NCBI GenBank assembly: GCA_041940305.1
Contig: JBGTSJ010000001.1
Coordinates: 248,001-312,000, forward strand
Reading direction: 5' to 3'
From: JBGTSJ01 sp041940305
GTDB taxonomy: Bacteria; Planctomycetota; Planctomycetia; Planctomycetales; Planctomycetaceae
DNA: 64,000 bases
The first letter of the stretch is position 1; each line of letters starts with the position of its first letter. The position numbers were made by a program, and so were the translations under genes. Below are positions 1 to 8,308 of this stretch, piece by piece. The notes below the pieces were generated by a model. It searched no databases. It had not been told where the DNA came from and was given only the letters and a program-made list of their open reading frames with translations.

Positions 1-1
1 G

Positions 2-1780
2 ACGACTCAGCATCCCGCATCGGACGTCGTATCGGTCAAGATCGAGTGCCCCGATCTCTGCCCGGCCTATACCGCCCGGGTGCTCCGAGGCGTCCGGATC
101 GGACCGAGTCCCGCATGGATGCAGCAGCGGCTGACGGCAATCGGTGTGACACCGATCAACAACGTCGTCGATGCGACGAATTACGTGCTGATGGAATGCG
201 GACAGCCGCTGCATGCGTTTGACCTCAACGAGTTGAGCGGCGGCCGGATCATTGTGCGTCGCGCCCGGGCGGGCGAGACTTTGCAGGCGATCGATCACCG
301 TGAATACGCACTGTCCTCCGACATGTGTGTCATTGCCGATGCGGAGCGGCCGGTGGCGATCGGCGGCGTCATGGGAGGCGCTCAGACCGAGATCAACGAT
401 GCGACACGCGACATTCTGATCGAGGTCGCGAACTTCCAGCCGCTGTCGATTCATCACACGGCCCGGGCGCTGCGGCTGCACAGTCCCTCGTCGTATCGTT
501 TCGAGCGGCGCGTGAACGACCAACAACTGGATTGGGCCAGCCGCCGTTGTTGCGAACTCATTATGGCATCGGGCGGAGGGGAACTGCTGTCGGGGAGCGT
601 GGTCGCCGGAGAAATCCCGCCGTGGCGGCCGGACCCGGTGCGACTGCGGGCAGCGCGAATCTGCCGTGTGCTGGGGATCGAAGTTCCCTGGACAGAGGCA
701 GTCGGGATTCTCGAACGACTGGGTTTGGAGCGTGTCGAATCGGATGCGGATTCCGCGGCGTTTCTTCCCCCCGCCTGGCGGCGCGATCTGACTCGCGAGA
801 TCGACCTGATCGAGGAAGTCGCTCGGATCCACGGTTACGACCGGATCCCGGAGGACCGGGCGATCCCCACGGTGCCGGGGACGCGGTCGCTTGCCGAACG
901 CATCGACGACCGCATCCGCAGCGTGCTGACAGCCGCCGGCTTCAGCGAGGCGGTGACGTTTTCGTTCACATCGGCGAATACGCGGCGGGTGTTCGAGCGT
1001 CACGCGGATGCGGAGCCGCTGGTGATCGCTCCCTCGGCGGGAGACTACGGAGACACGATGCGGGCCAGCCTGATCCCCAGTCTGGTGGCGTGCCGGGGAG
1101 AGAACGCGCGGCGGGGCAATCTGGATGCTGAGTTGTTCGAGATCGCCCGCACTTATCTCAATGGGGATTCCGGCGATCCGGCGGGGCAGCCCCGGCGGAT
1201 CGGCATCGTCGGGGGGCGATCGTACCTTGAGCTCCGCGGCGTCATCGAGGGCTTGGCGCGGAGCATACGTCGTTCGGTCGCAGTGACCGTCCGTCCCAGC
1301 GGTATTCCCCAATTTCTGTCGAGCCGCGGTGCGGAGGTGCTTCTGAATGATGTCCCGTGGGGTGTGTTGGGTGAGCTCGACCGGGAAGCCGACGGCGTTC
1401 GCGACCTGAAGCTGCGGGACGCAGTCACAATCGCCGAACTGGATATCCAGCCTCTGTTGGACGCGGCGAACCTGGTTCCCCAGGCGACGCCTGTCTCGGA
1501 CTATCCGGCGATCACGCGCGACCTGAACTTCGTGCTGGACGAGGCGGTGGCGTGGCGGCAATTGGAGGAAGCGGCCCGTGACGCCGGCGGACCGCATTTA
1601 GAGTCGATCCGCTTCATCGAGCAGTATCGTGGACAGCACATCGCCGGAGGGAAGAAGTCCTACGTGCTCTCGCTTTCCTATCGGGCGGCCGACCGCACGC
1701 TCACGGGCGAGGAGGTCGATGCCGCGCAGCAGAACGTGATTGCGGCGTGCCGCGAGCGGCTCGGGGCCGAGCTGCGCTGA
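2..1780 (+). CDS. pheT: Phenylalanyl-tRNA synthetase beta subunit, 5'-truncated by the window edge
   Basis: This is the beta chain of the cytoplasmic alpha2-beta2 enzyme that charges tRNA-Phe. The reading frame is open from base 2, so the gene begins upstream; 592 residues remain. Visible in order are the B3/B4 editing domain (VVDATNYVL, then GQPLHAFDL), the B5 domain (around residues 205-275), the catalytic-like core with the RPDPEQR-type region replaced by class II beta-chain sequence, and a C-terminal ferredoxin-fold anticodon-binding domain starting near PAITRDLNF and ending in LTGEEVDAAQ. Only the N-terminal EMAP-like tRNA-binding part is missing. A GTG at base 80 is internal and is not a start, because recognisable PheT sequence continues upstream of it. 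Confidence 0.96.
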   Translation, partial: TTQHPASDVVSVKIECPDLCPAYTARVLRGVRIGPSPAWMQQRLTAIGVTPINNVVDATNYVLMECGQPLHAFDLNELSGGRIIVRRARAGETLQAIDHREYALSSDMCVIADAERPVAIGGVMGGAQTEINDATRDILIEVANFQPLSIHHTARALRLHSPSSYRFERRVNDQQLDWASRRCCELIMASGGGELLSGSVVAGEIPPWRPDPVRLRAARICRVLGIEVPWTEAVGILERLGLERVESDADSAAFLPPAWRRDLTREIDLIEEVARIHGYDRIPEDRAIPTVPGTRSLAERIDDRIRSVLTAAGFSEAVTFSFTSANTRRVFERHADAEPLVIAPSAGDYGDTMRASLIPSLVACRGENARRGNLDAELFEIARTYLNGDSGDPAGQPRRIGIVGGRSYLELRGVIEGLARSIRRSVAVTVRPSGIPQFLSSRGAEVLLNDVPWGVLGELDREADGVRDLKLRDAVTIAELDIQPLLDAANLVPQATPVSDYPAITRDLNFVLDEAVAWRQLEEAARDAGGPHLESIRFIEQYRGQHIAGGKKSYVLSLSYRAADRTLTGEEVDAAQQNVIAACRERLGAELR

Positions 1781-1818
1781 ACATCCTGACCTCAAGACCG
1801 AATCTGGACCGACGACGA

Positions 1819-2190
1819 ATGGCCAAGCAGCATCCGCCCCGCTTTCTGGCCCTGGTTGACGATGCGAAGCAGCGCATCCGTGAGTGCACCGCCGAGGAGG
1901 TCAAGGCACGCGTGGATGCGGGGGAGCAGTTCGAGTTCGTCGACGTCCGTGAGGAAAGCGAATACGCAAAAGGGCACGCGGCGGGGGCCCGTCATCTCGG
2001 CAAGGGGGTCATCGAACGGGACATCGAGCAGGCCGTACCCGATCCAGCCGCTCCGATTGTGCTGTACTGTGGCGGCGGGTTCCGGTCGGCGCTGGCGGCC
2101 GACGCGCTGCAGAAGATGGGATACACGAACGTCGTCTCAATGGACGGAGGCTGGCGCGCGTGGCAGCAGCGGGGGTATCCCACTGAGTAA
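1819..2190 (+). CDS. Single-domain rhodanese-like protein
   Basis: A 123-residue cytoplasmic protein formed by one rhodanese domain, which normally moves sulfane sulfur through a persulfide on a cysteine. The active loop is C84-GGGFR-S90 and the domain carries the usual FVDVREESEYAKGH entry motif. The ATG at 1819 was chosen because the extra residues of a longer frame (from 1747) overlap the end of pheT and have no rhodanese character. The gene follows pheT by 38 bases and may be cotranscribed with it. Its last 54 bases overlap, tail to tail, the end of the minus-strand LRR gene. The sulfur acceptor cannot be told from sequence. Confidence 0.9.
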   Translation: MAKQHPPRFLALVDDAKQRIRECTAEEVKARVDAGEQFEFVDVREESEYAKGHAAGARHLGKGVIERDIEQAVPDPAAPIVLYCGGGFRSALAADALQKMGYTNVVSMDGGWRAWQQRGYPTE

Positions 2191-3834
2191 CTGACGTTCG
2201 TCGGCAAACATCGCGGGCGGATCGCGAAACGCGTCCGGCACCCCGGTGACTTTCAACTCGGGCCGCTGCTGCATGACCAGCCCCAGGTCGCGGGGATCAA
2301 AGTCGCAATGTCCGAGATGCAACTCATCGAGCGTTGCGATCCGTCCGATGCGCTGCAGCGCATCCGGTGCAAGCCGTGAGTCGATCAACTGCAGCCGCTT
2401 CAGCGAAGGAGCCTGGCACAACTGCTCGATTTCGTCCGCCGGAAGCGTGGCGCTCACCACGGCGAGTTCCTCCAGCGCGGGCAGCGCGGCCAGATGCCGG
2501 CCGCTGCCTTCCGGCAGCCGGCTGCCGATCACAAGCGTCCGGATCTGCGGGAGGCGCTCAATCTGCTCCATGCCCGCCGGTGTGAGCCTGTGCGAGTACA
2601 ATGACAGTTCGGTTAACGCCGGTGCGGACTGCAGTGACGCCAGTCCGGTGCCGGTGACGGCCACGTTCCTCAGCCACAGCCGGCGAAGATTCGGCATCGC
2701 TGCGAGGGCGGGCAGCCCCTGGTCGGAGATGCCCACGCGGTCCAGAACCAGCCACTCCAGCTCGGGCAGTTGCGTCAGTTGACTCAGCCCGGCATCCGTC
2801 ACGTCGATATCTCGCAGGAACAGGGCCTGCAGCGTCGGCACCAGTTGCAGATCTTCGAGTGATTCGTCTCCGAGATCCAGGAGTTCCGCCGTTTCCATCC
2901 TCCAGGGCTCGACCTGTTCGACCGGTGAGCCTTCGAGGGAATAGGGCGAAACGACGCCGGATTGCGAAGCGAGGTTGTCCAGTTCGATCCAGACCACTTC
3001 GTAGTCGTCGTCGAGTCCGACCCGCGCTCCGCGCTGGATCAGCGGCTGGATCTCCGGAATCACAATCTGGTCGACGTTCACGGATGTGCCGTGCAGCCGC
3101 CGGGCGAGCCGTCGCAGGTCGTCACGATCGATCGGCACGCCCCGCATCCCCAGCATCTGCAGATTGGTGAGGACTTCCAGCTGTTCCAGGCCCGTCGGAG
3201 TGATCCGGTCGCAACGGTCCAGCGAGAGTTCCTTCAACTCTCGCAGGAACGACAACTGCTTCAATCCTTCGTCGGTCAGTTGTTCACAGTCGTCGAGGCC
3301 CAGTTGCACGAGTCGGGGAAACTGCCGGACGTGTACGAGTCCTGCGTCGGTGACAGGCACATCGACTAACATCAGATTCTCAATGCGGCTCTCGCCGCGG
3401 ACGGCCGCGAACTCCGCGTCGTTCATCCACGGGCAGCGGCGCAGCTGCAGGGTGCAGAGTGCGGGGAACTTCGCAGCGACGGCCAGACTGCCGGCGGCAT
3501 CCGGGGTCTCGCTGATGTCGAGCGAGCGGAGTTGCGGGAGCTCAGCGAGCAGCGAGATTCCTTCCGAGGTGACGCTGCTGCGCGACAGGGTTATGGTCGT
3601 GACTGTCTCCAGCTGCGCGATGTGTTTAAGGTGCCGATCCGTAGCGGAGGGATCACAGAACGAGACGCTGCGGACGAGTCCATCGAAGTCGATGACGACC
3701 GTCGCCCCGGCCCGCTCCAGCTCCACGATCGGCCGGCGTTCCTCGAGTCGCGCGATGCACACGCTCAGCCCGCCGACGATAATCGCGCTGGCGAGGAATC
3801 TCATAATGATCGGCAAAACGGTCCGGCGTGACAT
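2137..3834 (-). CDS. Membrane-anchored leucine-rich-repeat protein (LRR paralogue 1)
   Basis: A 565-residue protein with a basic N-terminus and one hydrophobic segment (about residues 7-27) that would act as an uncleaved anchor or signal peptide, leaving the rest outside the cytoplasm. Two blocks of leucine-rich repeats follow. Each repeat carries the VTDAGL / LTDEGL / ISDQGL signature spaced by about 24 residues (for example LRSLDIS, LKELSLDR, LEWLVLDR, LRRLWLRN). Such folds bind proteins or other ligands; no catalytic domain is seen. It lies 91 bases downstream of a related 548-residue LRR gene, and both follow purA on the same strand. Its 3' end overlaps the rhodanese gene convergently. 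The ligand is unknown. Confidence 0.88.
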   Translation of the reverse strand: MSRRTVLPIIMRFLASAIIVGGLSVCIARLEERRPIVELERAGATVVIDFDGLVRSVSFCDPSATDRHLKHIAQLETVTTITLSRSSVTSEGISLLAELPQLRSLDISETPDAAGSLAVAAKFPALCTLQLRRCPWMNDAEFAAVRGESRIENLMLVDVPVTDAGLVHVRQFPRLVQLGLDDCEQLTDEGLKQLSFLRELKELSLDRCDRITPTGLEQLEVLTNLQMLGMRGVPIDRDDLRRLARRLHGTSVNVDQIVIPEIQPLIQRGARVGLDDDYEVVWIELDNLASQSGVVSPYSLEGSPVEQVEPWRMETAELLDLGDESLEDLQLVPTLQALFLRDIDVTDAGLSQLTQLPELEWLVLDRVGISDQGLPALAAMPNLRRLWLRNVAVTGTGLASLQSAPALTELSLYSHRLTPAGMEQIERLPQIRTLVIGSRLPEGSGRHLAALPALEELAVVSATLPADEIEQLCQAPSLKRLQLIDSRLAPDALQRIGRIATLDELHLGHCDFDPRDLGLVMQQRPELKVTGVPDAFRDPPAMFADERQLLSGIPPLLPRAPASVH

Positions 3835-3925
3835 GCTCGCTCGACTGGCGACCGGTCATACGTGAAAGGAAGCCGATTCTCGCATGCCCACCCGTTGTTG
3901 GCAATGGGCGGCGGTGAGTTCGACT

Positions 3926-5572
3926 TTATGGCACGAGCGAAGTCGATTCAGAGTCGAATACGTAGACGTCTGGACGCAGTGCGCGAAACTCAGCGATAGC
4001 CGTTCCATCAATTTCAGCGTCCTCCAGATGCAGACTCTTCATTTGTTCCAGACCGACAATGGCACGCAGCGTTGTCGCAGCCACCGTGCCTCTCAGGTCG
4101 ACGCTGCTGAGTTTGGTCAGGCGGGACATCGCGGCCACATCATCGTCCGTGAGCTGCGGGTCGCGAATCCGCAGGCTCCAGACCTCCGTCAGGTGCGAAA
4201 CGGAGATGAGTTCGTCGTTCAGGCCGGGACCCGCGGAGAGATGCTGCAGCGGAAGGGTTGCCAACGCCTGCATCGCGGACTGGTTCAGCGGGATGTTCTC
4301 GATGTCGAGGTATGCCAGTGAAGGGTGGCGCGCGAGCAAAGGAAGACCGTCAGCCGTCACCTTCGTGCGATCGAGAGTCAGGTATTCGAGTTGCGGCAAG
4401 GCCGGCAGGGACTGTATTGCAGCATCGTCGATTGTCGAGTCGTCAAAACGCACAGTCCTGAGCGTCGTCAGACGATCCCAATCGGAGAGGTCCGCTCCGG
4501 CCAAATCGAGCCCCTGCAAGTCGAGCCAGCCAAGTGAATCGAACTCGGTGATCGCGTGCATGTCGGCCGCAGTCACGTCTGTATTCGCAACGTTGATACT
4601 GCCGAGCCTGGAGCAGTAGTTGGCCGCCGCTGTGATTGTGAGGCCCGTGATGGATGATCCGGAGACATCCAGAACGAGCAACTCGGGCGAGTTCTCGAGG
4701 CACGGTCGAATGTCGTCATCCGTCAGTGTGGAACTGCGAAACTTCAAGACATGGAGTGGGGGGAGCAGCCCCAATTGAGCGAACGCCTCGGCCGGAACGT
4801 CCTGCTCAAGTTGGAGACTCATTGCTCCTGAGGTCCCGGAGTACTCCGCCCCCCCTTCCCGCAGCAGCCGGAAGTCTGAGAACAGCAGCGGATTGCTTTC
4901 TTTAAAGACATTGGGACGCCGCTCGCGGGCGGCGCTCCAGGCGGCCCAGGTGACCGAAGTCTGGTCCAGCACCGCCCCCTGCAGGCCAGCACGAGAGTCC
5001 AGCAATTCCAGCGAGCGATCGGTGACCTGCTCGCAGTCGCGGAGCGTCCACCAGTGCAGGTCTGGAAGAGCACACAGCGTTTCGACTCCCTGATCGGTGA
5101 TCGGCGTGCCGCTGAGGTCGATCGAAGCCAGCTGAGTGCACTCGGTGAGATGGCCGACCTGTTCGTCGGTCACCCATGCGTTGCCTGTCGCGCGGAGTTC
5201 GTTCAGGGCCGGCCAGTTGGCGGAGTTGGCGAAGGCGCTGGAAGTGGCCGGGGTGTCCGAAAGATTCAGAGCCATCAGCCGGGGGAGCCGGCCCAGATTG
5301 CGGAGTCCGGCGTCCGTGACGCGGGTTCCCGAGAGATCGAGTTGCCGCAGTTCAGTTGACTCGCGCAGGACCAGCAGGTCCTCGTCATTGGTCTCAGGCG
5401 GGAGTTTCAGCCACAGGATGTCGCCCGCTTCGTTCTGGTCAAAACGTCCGCCGCGCTCACGCAACTGGTCGGCCAGCCGGCCCGACTCCAGTTGAGGTAT
5501 CCAGCGATACAGGGCGGCCGCCACCAACATCGCCGCGAGTGGCCAGATGATGAGTTTCGCACGCCGGCTCAT
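3926..5572 (-). CDS. Membrane-anchored leucine-rich-repeat protein (LRR paralogue 2)
   Basis: A 548-residue paralogue of the neighbouring LRR protein, with the same opening (MSRRAK against MSRRTV) and one N-terminal membrane segment (about residues 7-23). The repeats are of the TDAGL type: RVTDAGLRNLGRLPRLMALN, ITDQGVETL, VTADGLPLL, LTDDDVAAM and others. They fall in two arcs separated by a less regular stretch near residues 195-265. It starts 21 bases after the purA stop, so translation from a purA transcript is likely. Tandem duplication followed by divergence is the simplest origin for the pair. No enzyme motif is visible, and a role in envelope recognition is an inference only. Confidence 0.88.
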   Translation of the reverse strand: MSRRAKLIIWPLAAMLVAAALYRWIPQLESGRLADQLRERGGRFDQNEAGDILWLKLPPETNDEDLLVLRESTELRQLDLSGTRVTDAGLRNLGRLPRLMALNLSDTPATSSAFANSANWPALNELRATGNAWVTDEQVGHLTECTQLASIDLSGTPITDQGVETLCALPDLHWWTLRDCEQVTDRSLELLDSRAGLQGAVLDQTSVTWAAWSAARERRPNVFKESNPLLFSDFRLLREGGAEYSGTSGAMSLQLEQDVPAEAFAQLGLLPPLHVLKFRSSTLTDDDIRPCLENSPELLVLDVSGSSITGLTITAAANYCSRLGSINVANTDVTAADMHAITEFDSLGWLDLQGLDLAGADLSDWDRLTTLRTVRFDDSTIDDAAIQSLPALPQLEYLTLDRTKVTADGLPLLARHPSLAYLDIENIPLNQSAMQALATLPLQHLSAGPGLNDELISVSHLTEVWSLRIRDPQLTDDDVAAMSRLTKLSSVDLRGTVAATTLRAIVGLEQMKSLHLEDAEIDGTAIAEFRALRPDVYVFDSESTSLVP

Positions 5573-5593
5573 GGAAAAGTCCGAATACGGCGA

Positions 5594-6877
5594 TCAGCTG
5601 ACGATGACGGTCTGCTCGCGGTCGGGGCCGATGGAGATAATCTCGATGCGGGATTCCAGCAGTTCGCTGATGGCGTCGAGATAGGCTCGGGCTTTCTTCG
5701 GGAAGTCTTCGACCTTGCGGATGCCGCTGATGTCGCGCTTCCAGCCGGGGAGAGTGCGGTAGATTGGTTTGGCTTTGGCGAGATCGGCAATGTGGCTGGG
5801 AAACTGCGTGGTGCGCTCGCCGTCGATGTCGTAGGCCTCGCAGATCTTCACTTCGTCGAGCTTGCTGAGGACGTCCAGCAGCATCACGGCGAGGACGTCG
5901 ACGCCGCTGATGCGGGCGCCGTAGCCGGTGGCGACGGCGTCGAACCAGCCGCAGCGCCGCGGGCGGCCGGTGACGGTGCCGTATTCGTTGCCTTCGTCGC
6001 GGATGTGCTGGCCGAGGTCGTCGTGCAATTCCGTGGGGCAGGGGCCGCCGCCGACGCGCGTGGTGTACGCCTTAACGACGCCGATCATCCGGTCGATGAC
6101 GCGCTCCGGCACGCCGCTGCCGACGTGGATGCCGCAGCCCGAACTGTTCGACGACGTCACGTACGGAAACGTCCCGTGGTCGATGTCGAGCAGGCTTCCC
6201 TGGGCCCCCTCGAAGAGCATGCTGCGGCCTTCGCGGAGCGCGCGGTGCAGCCAGGCGGTGGTGTCGGTGACGTGCGGCCGCAACTTCTCGGCGAGGTCGA
6301 GATACTCGCTGATGACCTGTTCCGGATCGATGCGGACGGAGCCGGAATCGAGTGCGGCGAGGATCAGGTTCTTGTGCTCGGCGACGCTACGGACGCGCTC
6401 GCGGAACAGATCGGGGCGGAGCAGGTCGCCGACACGAATGGCGTGCGTCCGGCCGTACTTGTCCCGGTAACAGGTGCCGATGCCGCGCATCGTGGTGCCG
6501 ATCGCCTGGTCTCCGCGGTGCCGCTCCAGCAGGATCTCCTCGGCCTGATGCCACGGGAGGATGACGTGCGCCCGGTCGCTGATCAGCAGGTTCTTGCCGA
6601 CCGGAATGCCGCGGTCGGTGATGGACTTGATCTCCTGCAGGAGTGCGGCCGGATTGAGCACCACGCCGCCGGCGATGACCGAGGTGACCTCGGGACGCAG
6701 GACGCCCGCCGGCAACTGTGACAGCTTGTACTTCTCCCCCTTGACCACGACGGTGTGGCCCGCGTTGTTGCCGCCGAGATAGCGGACCGCCACTTCGTGC
6801 TGATCGGTCAGCAGATCGACGATCTTTCCTTTGGCCTCGTCTCCCCATTGCAGGCCAACGACTGCAGTAACCGCCAT
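5594..6877 (-). CDS. purA: Adenylosuccinate synthetase
   Basis: The 427-residue enzyme makes adenylosuccinate from IMP, aspartate and GTP, the first committed step of AMP synthesis, in the cytoplasm. Family motifs are intact: the P-loop and catalytic aspartate in GLQWGDEAKGK near the N-terminus, GGNNAGHTVV with the catalytic histidine, IGTTMRGIGTCYRDK, the IMP-binding FEGAQGSLLDIDHGTFPYVT, and SSNSSGCG. The ATG at 6877 was preferred over an in-frame upstream start (7060) because the family begins two or three residues before VVGLQWGDE. Two LRR genes follow closely on the same strand, an unusual partnership. The 263 bases upstream separate it from a divergent SIS gene and probably hold both promoters. 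Confidence 0.97.
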   Translation of the reverse strand: MAVTAVVGLQWGDEAKGKIVDLLTDQHEVAVRYLGGNNAGHTVVVKGEKYKLSQLPAGVLRPEVTSVIAGGVVLNPAALLQEIKSITDRGIPVGKNLLISDRAHVILPWHQAEEILLERHRGDQAIGTTMRGIGTCYRDKYGRTHAIRVGDLLRPDLFRERVRSVAEHKNLILAALDSGSVRIDPEQVISEYLDLAEKLRPHVTDTTAWLHRALREGRSMLFEGAQGSLLDIDHGTFPYVTSSNSSGCGIHVGSGVPERVIDRMIGVVKAYTTRVGGGPCPTELHDDLGQHIRDEGNEYGTVTGRPRRCGWFDAVATGYGARISGVDVLAVMLLDVLSKLDEVKICEAYDIDGERTTQFPSHIADLAKAKPIYRTLPGWKRDISGIRKVEDFPKKARAYLDAISELLESRIEIISIGPDREQTVIVS

Positions 6878-7054
6878 GCGCGCACAAACCCTGTAATTCA
6901 GACGCGGGAGTGAAACGACCGATCGCAGTGTAGCGGAGTGATTGGGACGGAACGAGTGACCCGCTGTGCTTGACTGTCTCGGTACGCGGGGAGGCCGTAC
7001 ACTGCGGGCGAGCAAACCGGGGCTTGTTTCCTGACGGTCAGAGAGACGCGTCAG

Positions 7055-7087
7055 AGACACCCGGTTTCTTGAAGAAACCGGGTGTCT
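7055..7087. repeat. Near-perfect palindrome, CCCGGTTTCTT family, copy 1
   Basis: Two 16-base arms, AGACACCCGGTTTCTT and AAGAAACCGGGTGTCT, flank a single central G. It lies between purA and the SIS gene, 53 bases before the SIS start. A degenerate relative is at 12998-13029. It would form a very stable hairpin. The absence of a T tract and the recurrence of the core argue for a dispersed REP-like repeat rather than a simple terminator. Confidence 0.75.
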
Positions 7088-7140
7088 GGCACGCTTCTGA
7101 CATCAGAGAACGCACTTTATCTGCGACCGGCGAATCGACC

Positions 7141-8160
7141 ATGAATCTGCAGACGGAACATTACTCCCGCTATGGCCTGGTGCAGGACATGCTGGCCGTG
7201 CCCGATATCGTTCGCCGCTTCGATGCCGGCCGCATGCGGGAGACGGCCGCCGCCGTGCGGGACGCCGGACGGCTGCTGATGACGGGGGAAGGTTCCAGCC
7301 GCATCTTCCCGGCGAAGAGCGCGATGGTGCAGGCCCGGCGGCACGGCTGGCCGATCATGCTGCACACGGAAGCGGGCCGGCAGGCGCAGGAGTACGACCT
7401 GTCGGACTGGGCGGTGTTCGCGCTGTCGAATTCCGGCCGCACGGCCGAGGTCATCGGCCTGTTCACCAGACTGCAGGCAGCGAATCATCCGCATCGTTAC
7501 ACCCTGACGGCGTTCGCGGATTCCCGGCTGGAGTCGCTGGCGACCCGCGGGTACGTGTTGGAGTGCGGTGCGGAAGGGGCCGTGGCGGCCACGAAGAGCG
7601 TGATCGAACAGGCCCTGTTCTACCGCGCCCTGCTGGAAGGAGCGGCGGGAGAGGAGGCGCTGTCCGGACAGCGCGAGTCGCTGGCGGCTGCGATGGAACA
7701 GGCGCTGACGGTGCAGATCGACGGCGACCTGATCGAACGGATCGCGCGGGCCGGGACAATCTACTGGGCGGGCCGCAACGACGGCGTCGCCGAGGAACTC
7801 ACTCTCAAGACGAATGAGATCACGCGCCGCCGGGCGGACTTCCTCGAAGGGACGTACGCGGTGCATGGCGTCGAAGAGGTGATGAACGCCGACGACGTCG
7901 TGATCTGGGTCGATCCGTACCCGGACTCGGAGCAGAAGTTCCAGGACGTTCTGGCGGACGGCGTCGGCCTGACGGTCATTGCGATCGCCGCGCGGGAGAC
8001 CGCGTTTCCGACGATCCGCATTCCGGACGCGGGGGACCTCGCGCCGTTCGTGCAGATGGCGGCGGGGTGGAATGTGCTGGTGGATGCCGGAATCAGGCTC
8101 GGCGTGAATCTCGACAAGCCTCAGCGCGCCCGCAAGGTGGGGAACGAGTTCATCGGGTGA
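7141..8160 (+). CDS. Two-SIS-domain sugar isomerase-like protein
   Basis: A 339-residue cytoplasmic protein built from two sugar-isomerase (SIS) domains, about residues 35-165 and 190-325, like the isomerase half of GlmS and the AgaS/FrlB group. It has no glutaminase domain. The phosphosugar-binding signatures TGEGSSR and LSNSGRTAEV, and the central AATKSVIEQ, are present. The C-terminal DKPQRARKV resembles the usual SIS tail. The ATG at 7141 was chosen because the longer frame would translate the palindrome at 7055-7087. It could isomerise or deaminate an amino-sugar phosphate; the exact substrate is not shown by sequence. It stands alone, divergent from purA. Confidence 0.85.
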   Translation: MNLQTEHYSRYGLVQDMLAVPDIVRRFDAGRMRETAAAVRDAGRLLMTGEGSSRIFPAKSAMVQARRHGWPIMLHTEAGRQAQEYDLSDWAVFALSNSGRTAEVIGLFTRLQAANHPHRYTLTAFADSRLESLATRGYVLECGAEGAVAATKSVIEQALFYRALLEGAAGEEALSGQRESLAAAMEQALTVQIDGDLIERIARAGTIYWAGRNDGVAEELTLKTNEITRRRADFLEGTYAVHGVEEVMNADDVVIWVDPYPDSEQKFQDVLADGVGLTVIAIAARETAFPTIRIPDAGDLAPFVQMAAGWNVLVDAGIRLGVNLDKPQRARKVGNEFIG

Positions 8161-8171
8161 GTGCGCGTCGA

Positions 8172-8202
8172 ACGAGCGGCGGGGTTAAACCCCGCCGCTC
8201 GT
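8172..8202. repeat. Perfect palindrome after the SIS gene
   Basis: Arms ACGAGCGGCGGGGTT and AACCCCGCCGCTCGT (15 bases each) around one A, starting 12 bases after the SIS stop. No T tract follows. It may act as a transcription stop or RNA-stabilising hairpin, or be another dispersed palindrome. Confidence 0.65.
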
Positions 8203-8308
8203 ATGGGCGATCGTCTCGACCCGGACGTCCGCTCCGCTATGATGTGGATGGAGGCGATCGGTGCGCGCGTCCGCCTGATCGATGGCCGGAACCCAGGAGA
8301 GAGCGTGC

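Noticed and set aside
5492..6721. Long open frame on the plus strand opposite purA
   Set aside because: It is the antisense of a clear purA gene. High GC leaves few stop codons in such frames, and its translation is Ala/Asp/Val-rich with no domain.
6970..7140. N-terminal extension of the SIS protein
   Set aside because: It would translate the 33-base palindrome and has no SIS homology.
6940..7140. Possible sigma-54 promoter (TGGCAC near 7085)
   Set aside because: The -12 half (TTGC) at the right spacing is missing.
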